The notes beneath the pieces are model-generated. The model was not told where the DNA came from. It saw only the letters and a program-made list of their open reading frames with translations, and made no database searches. Source: Oscillospiraceae bacterium (GTDB lineage: Bacteria > Bacillota > Clostridia > Oscillospirales > UBA644). Taken from it: a DNA stretch of 64,000 bases. The stretch spans positions 1 through 64,000 of the forward strand of contig CACZQB010000021.1 of assembly GCA_902783255.1 (NCBI GenBank), written 5' to 3'. This document shows, piece after piece, positions 1-8,221 of this stretch. Position 1 is the first letter of the stretch, and each line of letters begins with the position of its first letter. The position numbers were made by a program, and so were the translations under genes.

Positions 1-1
1 C

Positions 2-1030
2 GCTCTTGAATGCACTCCCGCCGCAGCGCTCGGTTCGTGCAGAAAAAAACTTCCGTCAGATCTTAACGACCCCGTATACGCCGATATCTTCAACGTTTTT
101 CGCACTTACGGCATACGGTTTTTCATCTATATCGGCGGCAACGATTCAATGGATACCGCCGACAAGCTTTCAAGATACGCAAAAAACAATTTTTACGAAA
201 TATATATTGTTGGCGTTCCCAAAACGATAGATAACGATATTGTTATCACCGACCACACGCCCGGATACCCCTCTGCGCTCAAATATATCGCCACTACCGT
301 TGAAGAGATAGCGAGAGACTGCTCGATTTACACGGTAAAGGCCGTAACGATAGTTGAAATAATGGGCAGAGACGCCGGCTGGCTTGCCGCAGGCGCCGCC
401 TTGCCGAGAATTTTCGGACAGTCCTGCGCGGACCTTGTTTATGTTGCCGAAACGCTTTTTGATTTTGACAGATTTATTGAGGACGTAAAAGCCGTTTTCG
501 AAAAAAAGCCCAACGTTGTTGTTGCGGTATCGGAAGGCATAAAGCTTGCCGACGGCAGATATGTGGGCGAAAGCGCGCAGAGCGGCTCGGTAGACATTTT
601 CGGTCATAAATATCTCGCAGGCGCGGCAAAAGTGCTTGAAACTCACGTGCGCGCAAAGATCGGCTGCAAATGCCGCTCTATTGAGCTGAGTCTGCCGCAA
701 AGATGCGCCGGTCACTGTCTTTCAAAAACCGATATCGAAGAGAGCGTGCTTGTGGGCGCTTGCTGCGCAGAACACGTTGCGGCGGGCAATTCGGGCGATT
801 TCGCATATTTTGAGAGGGATAACAACGCCGACGGCTCGTATTCCGTTTCGGTAGGCTTCTGCTCCGTTTCAAAAGTGGCAAACCATATTAAAACGATACC
901 CGTAAAATATATCGTTCCCCGCGGCTGCAACGTTACCGACGAGCTTTTAACGTATCTTGCCCCGCTTATAGAGGGCGAAGTTGCCGTTCCCACCGAGCAC
1001 GGACTGCCGAAGCATTTTACGATAGACTGA
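2..1030 (+). CDS. pfp: Pyrophosphate-type 6-phosphofructokinase (5' end outside window)
   Basis: Phosphorylates fructose 6-phosphate in glycolysis; cytoplasmic. The frame is open from the first bases of the window, so the N-terminus is missing. Visible motifs are GGNDSMDT (the phosphate-donor loop) and PKTIDNDI (the catalytic loop). In the ATP-dependent enzyme of E. coli the matching positions are Gly104 and Gly124. Here they are Asp and Lys, the residues known to mark PPi-dependent enzymes. PPi use is therefore inferred from two residues, and the phosphofructokinase family itself is clear. The first in-frame ATG (149) lies inside the conserved loop and cannot be the real start. It is followed on the same strand by fumarase and malic enzyme, suggesting a central-carbon cluster. 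Confidence 0.9.
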   Translation, partial: ALECTPAAALGSCRKKLPSDLNDPVYADIFNVFRTYGIRFFIYIGGNDSMDTADKLSRYAKNNFYEIYIVGVPKTIDNDIVITDHTPGYPSALKYIATTVEEIARDCSIYTVKAVTIVEIMGRDAGWLAAGAALPRIFGQSCADLVYVAETLFDFDRFIEDVKAVFEKKPNVVVAVSEGIKLADGRYVGESAQSGSVDIFGHKYLAGAAKVLETHVRAKIGCKCRSIELSLPQRCAGHCLSKTDIEESVLVGACCAEHVAAGNSGDFAYFERDNNADGSYSVSVGFCSVSKVANHIKTIPVKYIVPRGCNVTDELLTYLAPLIEGEVAVPTEHGLPKHFTID

Positions 1031-1085
1031 TATCGGCGCTCTGAATTTAGCTCGATCTGATTTATTTACTCCTCAGGAGATTTTT

Positions 1086-2450
1086 ATGGATACACGAACA
1101 GAATACGACAGCATGGGTCCCGTTCAGGTGCCGCGCGACAGCTTTTACGGCGCGCAGACACAGCGAAGCCTTCAGAATTTCCGCATAGGCGAAGAAAAAA
1201 TGCCCCGTGAAATTATAAACGCGCTTGTGATAATAAAAAAAGCCTGCGCTCAGACTAATTTCGAGTCCGGCAAGCTTGACGGCGAAAAAGAAAAGATAAT
1301 CGAAAGCGTATGCGACGAAATACTTGCGGGCGGACTTTACGATGATTTTCCGCTTTCGGTATGGCAGACAGGCAGCGGAACTCAGACGAACATGAACGTA
1401 AACGAGGTCATCGCAAACAGAGGAAACGCCGTTGCGGGCAAAAAACTGCTTCACCCAAACGACCATGTGAATATGTCGCAGTCTTCAAACGATACTTTCC
1501 CCTCCGCGCTCCATATTGCGGCGGTAAAAAGCGTAAAGGAAAAGCTGATACCGGCGCTTGACGGCATGATCGGTGAGTTTTTAAGGCTTGAAAGCGAGAA
1601 CGAAGGCATAATAACCGTTGGCCGCACCCATTTGCAGGATGCTGTGCCGATCGCTTTTTCGCAGGAAATAAGCGGATGGCGGGGGATGGTTCAGCGGTGC
1701 AGGGAATCTGTATGTTCATCTCTTAACGGACTTTTGTCTCTCGCTCTCGGCGGGACCGCGGTAGGCACAGGGCTCAACAGTCCCGAAGGCTTTGCTGAAG
1801 AGGCTGTAAAAAAGATCGCAAAAATAACGGGTATCCCGTTCGTTTCGGCAAAAAACAAATTTCACGCTCTCTCGTCAAAAGACGATATAGCGTTTTGTCA
1901 CGGTGCTCTCAGAACACTCGCCTCAGACCTTATGAAGATCGCAAACGACATCCGCTGGCTCGCTTCCGGACCGAGATGCGGCATTGGCGAAATAAAGATC
2001 CCCGAAAACGAACCCGGCTCGTCGATCATGCCCGGCAAGGTAAATCCCACGCAGTGCGAAGCGCTCACTATGGTAGCCGCTCAGGTCATGGGCAACGACG
2101 TTTCCGTGGGCATTGCCGCCTCTCAGGGCAATTTTCAGCTCAACGTATATATGCCCGTGATCGCGTATGATTTTTTGCAGTCCGTTACTCTGCTTTCGGA
2201 CGCTGTGCGGTCGTTTACGAAAAACTGCCTTGCGGGACTTACCGCAAACAAAGCAAAAATGGAAGAAAACGTCCGCCGCTCGCTTATGCTCGTTACAGCG
2301 CTTTCACCGAAAATCGGCTACGATAACGCCGCGAAAGTGGCAAAGGAAGCGAACAAAAACGGCACAACGCTACGCGAAGAGGCTCTCCGCCTCGGATTTC
2401 TGACCGCAGCCGAATTTGACGAAGCGGTAAACCCCGAAAAAATGATATAA
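1086..2450 (+). CDS. fumC: Class II fumarate hydratase
   Basis: Interconverts fumarate and L-malate in the cytoplasm; oxygen-stable, iron-free class II type. The 454-residue length is normal for the family. The superfamily signature [11 protein letters not shown] lies near residue 315 and carries the loop serine. Other family motifs are the substrate-site segments [14 protein letters not shown] near 95 and [10 protein letters not shown] near 180. The ATG at 1086 follows a TCAGGAG ribosome site at the usual distance. Malic enzyme begins 21 bases after its stop, so the two probably form one transcript that converts fumarate to malate and then to pyruvate. Confidence 0.96.
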   Translation: MDTRTEYDSMGPVQVPRDSFYGAQTQRSLQNFRIGEEKMPREIINALVIIKKACAQTNFESGKLDGEKEKIIESVCDEILAGGLYDDFPLSVWQTGSGTQTNMNVNEVIANRGNAVAGKKLLHPNDHVNMSQSSNDTFPSALHIAAVKSVKEKLIPALDGMIGEFLRLESENEGIITVGRTHLQDAVPIAFSQEISGWRGMVQRCRESVCSSLNGLLSLALGGTAVGTGLNSPEGFAEEAVKKIAKITGIPFVSAKNKFHALSSKDDIAFCHGALRTLASDLMKIANDIRWLASGPRCGIGEIKIPENEPGSSIMPGKVNPTQCEALTMVAAQVMGNDVSVGIAASQGNFQLNVYMPVIAYDFLQSVTLLSDAVRSFTKNCLAGLTANKAKMEENVRRSLMLVTALSPKIGYDNAAKVAKEANKNGTTLREEALRLGFLTAAEFDEAVNPEKMI

Positions 2451-2471
2451 ACCGAAAGGAAACATAAAACC

Positions 2472-3650
2472 GTGAATTACGCAGAAGAATCTTTGAAAAA
2501 GCATTATGAGTGGAAAGGCAAGCTCGAAACAGTCCCCAAAATGACAATAAAAACGAAAGACGACCTTTCGCTCGCCTACACCCCCGGCGTTGCTCAGGCA
2601 TGCCTTGAAATTCAGAAAGACCCCGAAAAATCATATCTTCTTACCGGCAGAGGAAACCTTGTTGCCGTTGTTACGGACGGCACTGCGGTGCTCGGTCTGG
2701 GCGACATAGGTCCCGAAGCGGGTATGCCTGTAATGGAAGGAAAATGTGTTCTTTTCAAGACCTTCGGCGGCGTTGACGCGATCCCCCTCTGCGTAAAAAG
2801 CAAGGATGTTGACGAAATCGTAAACACCGTCGCTCTTCTTGAGGGCAGCTTCGGCGGAATAAACCTTGAAGATATTGCGGCTCCCCGCTGCTTTGAAATA
2901 GAAAAAAAGCTCAAGGAACGCTGCTCGATCCCCATTTTTCACGACGATCAGCACGGCACGGCTGTAGTTGTGCTTGCGGCAGTCCTTAATGCGCTCAGAC
3001 TTGTAAAAAAGGATATTTCAGAGATCCGCGCGGTAATGAACGGCGCAGGCGCGGCAGGAATCGCGATAGCGAAGCTGCTTATGTCAAAAGGACTTAAAAA
3101 CATCACCTTATGCGCGAGAAAAGGCGCTTTATGCGAGGGCGAGGAATGGATGAATCCCGCTCAGCAGGAAATTGCGAAGATCACGAACAAAGAACATAAG
3201 CGCGGCACTCTTGCGGACGTTATAAGGGGCGCAGACCTCTTTATCGGCGTTTCCGCGCCCAATACCGTAACTCCCGATATGGTAAGATCTATGGCAAAAG
3301 ATCCGCTGCTCTTCCCGATGGCAAACCCGGTACCCGAAATTATGCCTGATCTTGCCGTTGCCGCCGGCGCCGCCGTTGTCGGAACGGGACGCTCGGATTT
3401 TCCCAACCAGATAAACAACGTTCTCGCCTTCCCCGGCATTTTCAGAGGCGCTCTTGACGTGCGCGCAAGCGATATAAACGAACAAATGAAGCTCGCCGCG
3501 GCTCAGGCGCTTTCGGACCTTGTCTCCCCGGACGAACTCTCCCCAGAATATATCCTTCCCCTTCCGTTCGACCCGCGCGTCGCTCCCGCAGTCGCAAAAG
3601 CAGTCGCAGAAGCCGCAAGAAAATCCGGCGTGGCAAGAATGGAAAAATGA
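2472..3650 (+). CDS. Malic enzyme, NAD(P)-dependent
   Basis: Oxidative decarboxylation of malate to pyruvate and CO2. The 392-residue short bacterial form carries the N-terminal malic domain (SLAYTPGVAQACLEI near residue 35, VTDGTAVLGLGDIGP near 68) and a C-terminal Rossmann domain with the nucleotide loop NGAGAAGIAIAKLL near 190. The catalytic Tyr of AYTPGV and the metal-binding HDDQHGT segment are visible. The start is GTG at 2472, preceded by GAAAGGA; no ATG lies nearby. Cofactor preference cannot be read confidently. It follows fumC closely and probably shares its promoter. Downstream, base composition drops abruptly to AT-rich at the restriction-modification island. Confidence 0.95.
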   Translation: MNYAEESLKKHYEWKGKLETVPKMTIKTKDDLSLAYTPGVAQACLEIQKDPEKSYLLTGRGNLVAVVTDGTAVLGLGDIGPEAGMPVMEGKCVLFKTFGGVDAIPLCVKSKDVDEIVNTVALLEGSFGGINLEDIAAPRCFEIEKKLKERCSIPIFHDDQHGTAVVVLAAVLNALRLVKKDISEIRAVMNGAGAAGIAIAKLLMSKGLKNITLCARKGALCEGEEWMNPAQQEIAKITNKEHKRGTLADVIRGADLFIGVSAPNTVTPDMVRSMAKDPLLFPMANPVPEIMPDLAVAAGAAVVGTGRSDFPNQINNVLAFPGIFRGALDVRASDINEQMKLAAAQALSDLVSPDELSPEYILPLPFDPRVAPAVAKAVAEAARKSGVARMEK

Positions 3651-3687
3651 CATTAGCATTAATCATTGAATTATTAATGGAGAAAAA

Positions 3688-4812
3688 ATGAACAGTTTAA
3701 ACACTTTAATAAAATGGCCTGGCGGAAAATCTCATGAGATAAAATTCATCGATCACTTGATCCCTCAATATAATCGCTATATTGAACCTTTTTTTGGAGG
3801 AGGAGCTATGTTTTTTTACCTCCAACCACATTTTGCATTGATAAACGACATTTCACCAAACCTAATTGACTTTTATAAATTAACAAAAAATCAAGACAAA
3901 GAATTCAAAAAGTTTCTTTTATTGTATTGTTCATTGCTTGATAAACTTCTAGAAGTGTGCGATAATTTTTATGAAAACATTCTTGATATTTACTTTTTAA
4001 TAAAAAGTCAGAATTTTACATATGAAAACAGAGAATTAGACAAGTTTATCGATTTTTTATGTTCTCATTATGATGCCGCTATTGTAGAAGACTTGATTTT
4101 AGATTTATCTGAATATAAAAGCCAAGTTTATTATAATGTTATTGATAAAATGCAAAGAACTAAAAAAAATGAAATAAAGAATCCTTTCACCGCCTCTGAC
4201 TTAAAAGAAAACTTGATTACTGGATTTACAAGCGGAACATATATGTATTTTAGAAATGTTTATAATGATATTCTTCTTGGTCGCAACAAAAAAGTAAGTA
4301 TTCAATACCGTTGCGCTAATTTTTACTTCATCCGAGAGTATTGTTATGGCTCAATGTTCCGATATAACAGCAAAGGAGAATTCAACATCCCATATGGAGG
4401 AATGTCATATAACAGAAAAGATTTCAAAGGAAAAGTATTTGATATTTTTAACTCTAAAACAGAAGCTCTTTTTTCTAACACACAAATATACTGCAAGGAC
4501 TTTGAAGATTTTTTCTCTTCTGTTGATATTGATGAGAATGACTTTATGTTTTTAGACCCTCCATATGATACAGATTTTTCTGACTATGAAGGCAGAGCAT
4601 TTACCCAACATGATCAACAAAGACTTGCAGAAGCTCTTAAGAAAACAAAAGCAAAATTTATATTAATAATAAAAAATACAGACTTTATTTATTCGCTTTA
4701 TAATAATTATTTCAACATTTTATGTTTTGATAAAACATACACTTATAATGTTAGAAGCAGAAATGAACGCAATGTTGAACATTTAATAATAACGAATATA
4801 TCTTCGCTATAA
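3688..4812 (+). CDS. N6-adenine DNA methyltransferase, D12/Dam class (alpha), of a type II R-M system
   Basis: Transfers methyl groups from S-adenosylmethionine to adenine in a specific DNA site. Visible motifs: KWPGGKSHE near residue 9 (motif X), EPFFGGGAMFF near 34 (motif I, SAM binding), the RYNSKGEFNIPYGG segment near 225, and the catalytic LDPPYD near 290. At 374 residues it is longer than Dam (about 275); the extra about 100 residues between motif I and RYNSKGE probably form the target-recognition domain. GGAG precedes the ATG. A short inverted repeat (CATTAAT/ATTAATG, 3657-3679) sits just before that site. The gene converges on the C-R-M operon. It is markedly AT-rich against its neighbours, indicating transfer. 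Target site unknown. Confidence 0.92.
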   Translation: MNSLNTLIKWPGGKSHEIKFIDHLIPQYNRYIEPFFGGGAMFFYLQPHFALINDISPNLIDFYKLTKNQDKEFKKFLLLYCSLLDKLLEVCDNFYENILDIYFLIKSQNFTYENRELDKFIDFLCSHYDAAIVEDLILDLSEYKSQVYYNVIDKMQRTKKNEIKNPFTASDLKENLITGFTSGTYMYFRNVYNDILLGRNKKVSIQYRCANFYFIREYCYGSMFRYNSKGEFNIPYGGMSYNRKDFKGKVFDIFNSKTEALFSNTQIYCKDFEDFFSSVDIDENDFMFLDPPYDTDFSDYEGRAFTQHDQQRLAEALKKTKAKFILIIKNTDFIYSLYNNYFNILCFDKTYTYNVRSRNERNVEHLIITNISSL

Positions 4813-4816
4813 AATT

Positions 4817-4850
4817 CGCCCTAATCCATATTTTTGGATAAGGGCGATTG
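4817..4850. terminator. Hairpin between convergent methyltransferase genes
   Basis: The arms CGCCCTAATCCA and TGGATAAGGGCG form a 12-bp stem with one mismatch around a T-rich loop. It lies 4 bases after the stop of the plus-strand methyltransferase and about 30 bases from the end of the minus-strand one, so it probably stops transcription from both sides. Confidence 0.7.
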
Positions 4851-4877
4851 GTTTGATTATTAACTTGAAGAAGATGA

Positions 4878-5576
4878 TTAGTCATTAATTTCTTCTATAC
4901 GTTTACGTGCTGCATTATAATAGATTTGATCTATTTCACATCCAATAAAACGACGACCACTTTTTTTTGCTGCTACACCCGTTGAACCGACACCCATAAA
5001 AGGGTCAAAAACAATATCCCCTGGGTTAGAGGCTATATTTATAATATGAGAAAGTAACTTAATCGGTTTTTGTGCTGGATGTTTTGGATTACTCAACCTC
5101 TCTGGCGGCATACAAATCGATGATTCAAAAAAATTGTGCATTTCGTTTTGCGTTGTAAAATTCCATTTGTGCCCTTTATTCCATAGACATATAATCATTT
5201 CACAACTATTTAGAAAGCCATTTTTATATATTTTAGGAGCGGGATTTGTTTTATGCCAAATGAAAAATTGAAACGTATCAAACTCACTATCAAATGTTTC
5301 GTGCCATTTCCCTATTAAATTATAGCTTGTAAATACAAAAATATTCCCTTTTGGTTTTATAATTCTCTTAAAATCAAATAATAGCTCTTTGGGTTCTAAT
5401 GGAATATTATCCCAATCAGCGATATCATTGTTTAATGCATCTCTTCCTGGAAGGGGGATGTTTCCCGTTGAATATTTAGCTATATTATATGGTGGATCGG
5501 TGAGGATTAAGTCTATAGAGTGATTAGGAATAGTTTTCATGAATTCTAAACAATCCACATTTATTAATTTTTCCAT
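4878..5576 (-). CDS. DNA methyltransferase, beta class (DpnA-like), of a type II R-M system
   Basis: SAM-dependent amino-methyltransferase of 232 residues. The catalytic motif TDPPYNI is near residue 26 and the SAM-binding motif FDPFMGVGSTG is near 192. This order (catalytic first) defines the beta class, which includes DpnA and can make N6-methyladenine or N4-methylcytosine. HKTNPAP and the HPAQKP segment are also shared with DpnA-like enzymes. The ATG at 5576 directly abuts the stop of the putative endonuclease upstream, so the two are probably translationally coupled. Two methyltransferases of different classes beside one endonuclease recall DpnII-type loci or systems with an asymmetric target. 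Base and strand specificity are unknown. Confidence 0.92.
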   Translation of the reverse strand: MEKLINVDCLEFMKTIPNHSIDLILTDPPYNIAKYSTGNIPLPGRDALNNDIADWDNIPLEPKELLFDFKRIIKPKGNIFVFTSYNLIGKWHETFDSEFDTFQFFIWHKTNPAPKIYKNGFLNSCEMIICLWNKGHKWNFTTQNEMHNFFESSICMPPERLSNPKHPAQKPIKLLSHIINIASNPGDIVFDPFMGVGSTGVAAKKSGRRFIGCEIDQIYYNAARKRIEEIND

Positions 5577-6428
5577 TTATTCTCCAATTGTTTGATTTAT
5601 TATGTTATTAATTCGTGTGTTTAGATTTATTTCCTCCAGTGCTTCTTTATATATTCCTATAAAATCAGCAAAACAAATACTTTCTGGAAGAATTTTTTCC
5701 CAAAATTTAGATCCTATTAAAAACATAGAAGGATAATTTAAATGCTTTTTGATTCCGCCTGTCCAGTTTCTTCCCTCGCCATCTTTATTATACAATGTAG
5801 CAAAATATGCCTTGCAGTTTTCTATGCCCATATCGACATAAATAGTTAATAACTTTTCAACATTTGCAGGTGCATTCGAACTGTCTAAATCTCCGCCAGC
5901 TTTAAGCTCAATTATGTTCCATGTTGTTCCATCAAAAAACGCTAAATCGACAGGCTTAGTATATATTTGAGCTGTTCGATATTTATTTGAAAGTGGTAGT
6001 AATACCTCTTGACATTTTTCATGTGTTACTTTACTTTTTTCTTCTCCTTTGGCTACATTATTTGCTCTAAATGATGCAATTTCACCATGTAAATTTCCAT
6101 TTTGTGTATCAACATCAGTTATTACTATCTGCCCAGAGATTGTATTTGGATTAATATAATGAGTCAAATTTCTTGGATTAACTATTGTCGGAACATTTTC
6201 CTCTCCATATGTCAATTTTGCTATCCTTTTTGCGCATTTTTCAACTGCAGTTCCACTTTTTGATTCAAAACTGCTCACAAAGACCATATATGCTATTTGT
6301 CGCGGTGTCATTTGACATAACAGAAAATTGTTTGCTTTACGATCAAAGTTTTTGGAAAAATCATTTTCTATTTTTTTAGCTATTATAGAAAATTCATCAA
6401 TTACTATTTCTTTTATTTTCGTTCTCAT
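5577..6428 (-). CDS. Putative type II restriction endonuclease
   Basis: A 283-residue protein not recognised as a named family. Its position between a controller gene and a methyltransferase, with junctions of zero to two bases, is that of the restriction enzyme. A segment near residues 160-175 (VDLAFFDGTTWNIIELKAGG) fits a PD-(D/E)XK nuclease core: an Asp in the first strand, then E-L-K in the next. SSFESKSGTAVEK near 50-62 resembles the helix seen in several type II enzymes. Similarity to TdeIII-type enzymes was considered but cannot be settled by eye. It is AT-rich like the rest of the island. The nuclease role is inferred from context plus this weak motif. Confidence 0.72.
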   Translation of the reverse strand: MRTKIKEIVIDEFSIIAKKIENDFSKNFDRKANNFLLCQMTPRQIAYMVFVSSFESKSGTAVEKCAKRIAKLTYGEENVPTIVNPRNLTHYINPNTISGQIVITDVDTQNGNLHGEIASFRANNVAKGEEKSKVTHEKCQEVLLPLSNKYRTAQIYTKPVDLAFFDGTTWNIIELKAGGDLDSSNAPANVEKLLTIYVDMGIENCKAYFATLYNKDGEGRNWTGGIKKHLNYPSMFLIGSKFWEKILPESICFADFIGIYKEALEEINLNTRINNIINQTIGE

Positions 6429-6430
6429 TG

Positions 6431-6658
6431 TTATTTTCCTTCTTCTATGAATAATTTATATGTTTCGATTTCAAGTGCATCCGCAATTTTTTGAATATTA
6501 TCAAGAGATATGCTTCGTCTAAAACATTCTATATCGCTAATATATGTTCGATGTAATCCACACATTTCAGCAAATTTTTCTTGAGATAAATTTTTTGATG
6601 TTCTATATTTCCGTAAATTCATTCCAAAGACTTTTATTATATCCATTTTCGCTTTCAT
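6431..6658 (-). CDS. R-M controller (C) protein, XRE-type helix-turn-helix
   Basis: Small DNA-binding regulator (75 residues from the chosen start). The helix-turn-helix lies in LSQEKFAEMCGLHRTYISDIE; the RTYIS.IE recognition helix followed by S.D.IQKIADALEI matches C proteins that time restriction-gene expression. It is the first gene of a C-R-M operon, ending 2 bases before the endonuclease ATG. An upstream ATG (6709) would put the palindrome GTAGACTTTTTGTCTAC and a TATAAT box inside the coding sequence, so I chose a start after them. ATG 6658 follows the expected transcript start by about 10 bases, making the mRNA almost leaderless; ATG 6646 is the alternative, 12 bases after AAGGGG. Confidence 0.82.
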   Translation of the reverse strand: MKAKMDIIKVFGMNLRKYRTSKNLSQEKFAEMCGLHRTYISDIECFRRSISLDNIQKIADALEIETYKLFIEEGK

Positions 6659-6666
6659 CCCCTTGT

Positions 6667-6703
6667 ATATATTATTATATTTGTAAGTAGACAAAAAGTC
6701 TAC
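6667..6703 (-). promoter_or_regulatory. Promoter and candidate C-box of the R-M operon
   Basis: On the minus strand, a perfect 6-bp inverted repeat with 5-base spacer, GTAGAC-TTTTT-GTCTAC (6703-6687), is followed 7 bases later by TATAAT (6679-6674). The palindrome covers the place of the -35 element, and no good -35 hexamer is present. This is the layout of C-protein-activated promoters. The palindrome and -10 box are seen; binding by the controller is inferred. Confidence 0.65.
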
Positions 6704-6730
6704 ATACAATAAGTGTATTTTGGCTATGGA

Positions 6731-6765
6731 ATAATAAAACTCTCCCGCTCACAAGTGAGCGGGAG
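6731..6765 (-). terminator. Rho-independent terminator downstream of glyS
   Basis: An 11-bp perfect stem (CTCCCGCTCAC / GTGAGCGGGAG, 6742-6765) is followed on the minus strand by GTTTTATTATT. It lies 28 bases past the glyS stop and would end transcription arriving from the gyrase genes and glyS, before the R-M operon promoter. Confidence 0.88.
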
Positions 6766-6792
6766 ATAATTATCTATTCAGTTATATTTCTC

Positions 6793-8196
6793 TCAAAATT
6801 CCAGCCGTTTTTCGATATACTCTTTGAGTTCGTCGATCTTTACGCGTTCCTGCTGCATCGTGTCGCGGTCGCGGACGGTCACGCAGCCGTCGGTTTCCGA
6901 GTCGAAGTCGTAAGTGAGGCAGAAAGGCGTGCCGATCTCGTCAAAGCGTCTGTATCTCTTGCCGATAGAGCCTGCGTCGTCGTATTCGATATTGAAATAT
7001 TTCGAAAGCGAAGCGAATACTTTTTCCGCGCCGTCTCCGAGTTTCTTTGAAAGCGGCAGAACTGCTGCTTTTACGGGCGCGAGGGCGGGATGCAGGTGAA
7101 GCACCGTGCGAACGTCCGGTTTTTCGGGGTCCGAAGAAATATTTTCCTCGTCATATGCGTCGCAAAGGAACGCAAGCATAACTCTGTCCGCGCCGAGAGA
7201 CGGTTCGATAACGTAGGGAATATACCTCTCGTTTGATTCCTGATCGAAATATTCAAGCGATTCGCCGGACTCTTTCGAATGTGCGGTAAGGTCGAAATCC
7301 GTTCTGTCCGCAATGCCCCACAGCTCGCCCCAGCCGAACGGGAAGAGGAACTCAAAGTCGGTAGTTGCCCTTGAATAATGCGAAAGCTCTTCCTTTTCAT
7401 GGTCGCGAAGACGGAGATTTTCTTCCGTCATGCCCAGATCGAGCAGGAAACTGCGGCACTGCGAGCGCCAGTAGTCGAACCATTCAAGGTCTGTGCCGGG
7501 TTTGCAGAAAAATTCAAGCTCCATCTGTTCGAATTCACGCGTTCTGAATGTAAAATTGCCGGGCGTGATCTCGTTTCTGAACGATTTTCCTATCTGACCT
7601 ACGCCGAACGGGATCTTTCTTCTCGTTGTGCGCTGAATGTTTTTGAAATTTACGAATATGCCCTGCGCCGTTTCGGGACGGAGGTAAATTTCGGTCGAAG
7701 AGTCTTCCGTAACGCCCTGAAACGTTTTGAACATCATATTGAATTTTCTTATTTCGGTAAACTCGCTTTTGCCGCATCCGGGGCAGGGGATTGAATGCTC
7801 ACGGATATATTCCGTCATCTGTTCGTTTGTGAGCGCTTCAACAGTCATCGAAATGCCGTGCTCAGCGTTCCAGTCTTCGATAAGCTTGTCTGCTCTGTGG
7901 CGCATTTTGCACGCCTTGCAGTCGATAAGAGGATCGTTGAAGTTTACAACATGTCCTGACGCTACCCATACTCTCGGGTTCATGAGGATCGCGGAGTCAA
8001 GACCGACGTTATGCGGCGACTCCTGCACAAATCTCTTCCACCATGCCTTTTTTACATTGTTTTTCATTTCGACGCCGAGCGGACCGTAGTCCCACGCGTT
8101 TGCAAGACCGCCGTATATTTCCGAACCGGCATACACAAAGCCCCTGTTTTTGCAGAGAGCAACGATCTTTTCCATTGTTTTTTCTGTGCTTTTCAT
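6793..8196 (-). CDS. glyS: Glycine--tRNA ligase, alpha2 (eukaryote/archaea-like) type
   Basis: Charges tRNA-Gly. 467 residues, the usual size of the single-chain dimeric class II enzyme. Visible are the N-terminal [24 protein letters not shown], the motif-2 region around [21 protein letters not shown], and motif 3 near EPSLGADRV, with the anticodon-binding domain at the C-terminus. A zinc-type pair CKAC...CPGC sits in the insertion near residues 100-160. The frame stays open into the gyrA end, but I chose ATG 8196 because it follows TAAGGGA and starts where homology begins. It lies 25 bases behind gyrA without room for a T-box leader, so it is probably read from the gyrase operon. Confidence 0.95.
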   Translation of the reverse strand: MKSTEKTMEKIVALCKNRGFVYAGSEIYGGLANAWDYGPLGVEMKNNVKKAWWKRFVQESPHNVGLDSAILMNPRVWVASGHVVNFNDPLIDCKACKMRHRADKLIEDWNAEHGISMTVEALTNEQMTEYIREHSIPCPGCGKSEFTEIRKFNMMFKTFQGVTEDSSTEIYLRPETAQGIFVNFKNIQRTTRRKIPFGVGQIGKSFRNEITPGNFTFRTREFEQMELEFFCKPGTDLEWFDYWRSQCRSFLLDLGMTEENLRLRDHEKEELSHYSRATTDFEFLFPFGWGELWGIADRTDFDLTAHSKESGESLEYFDQESNERYIPYVIEPSLGADRVMLAFLCDAYDEENISSDPEKPDVRTVLHLHPALAPVKAAVLPLSKKLGDGAEKVFASLSKYFNIEYDDAGSIGKRYRRFDEIGTPFCLTYDFDSETDGCVTVRDRDTMQQERVKIDELKEYIEKRLEF

Positions 8197-8221
8197 ATTT
8201 TCATTTCCCTTACGGTTAAAA

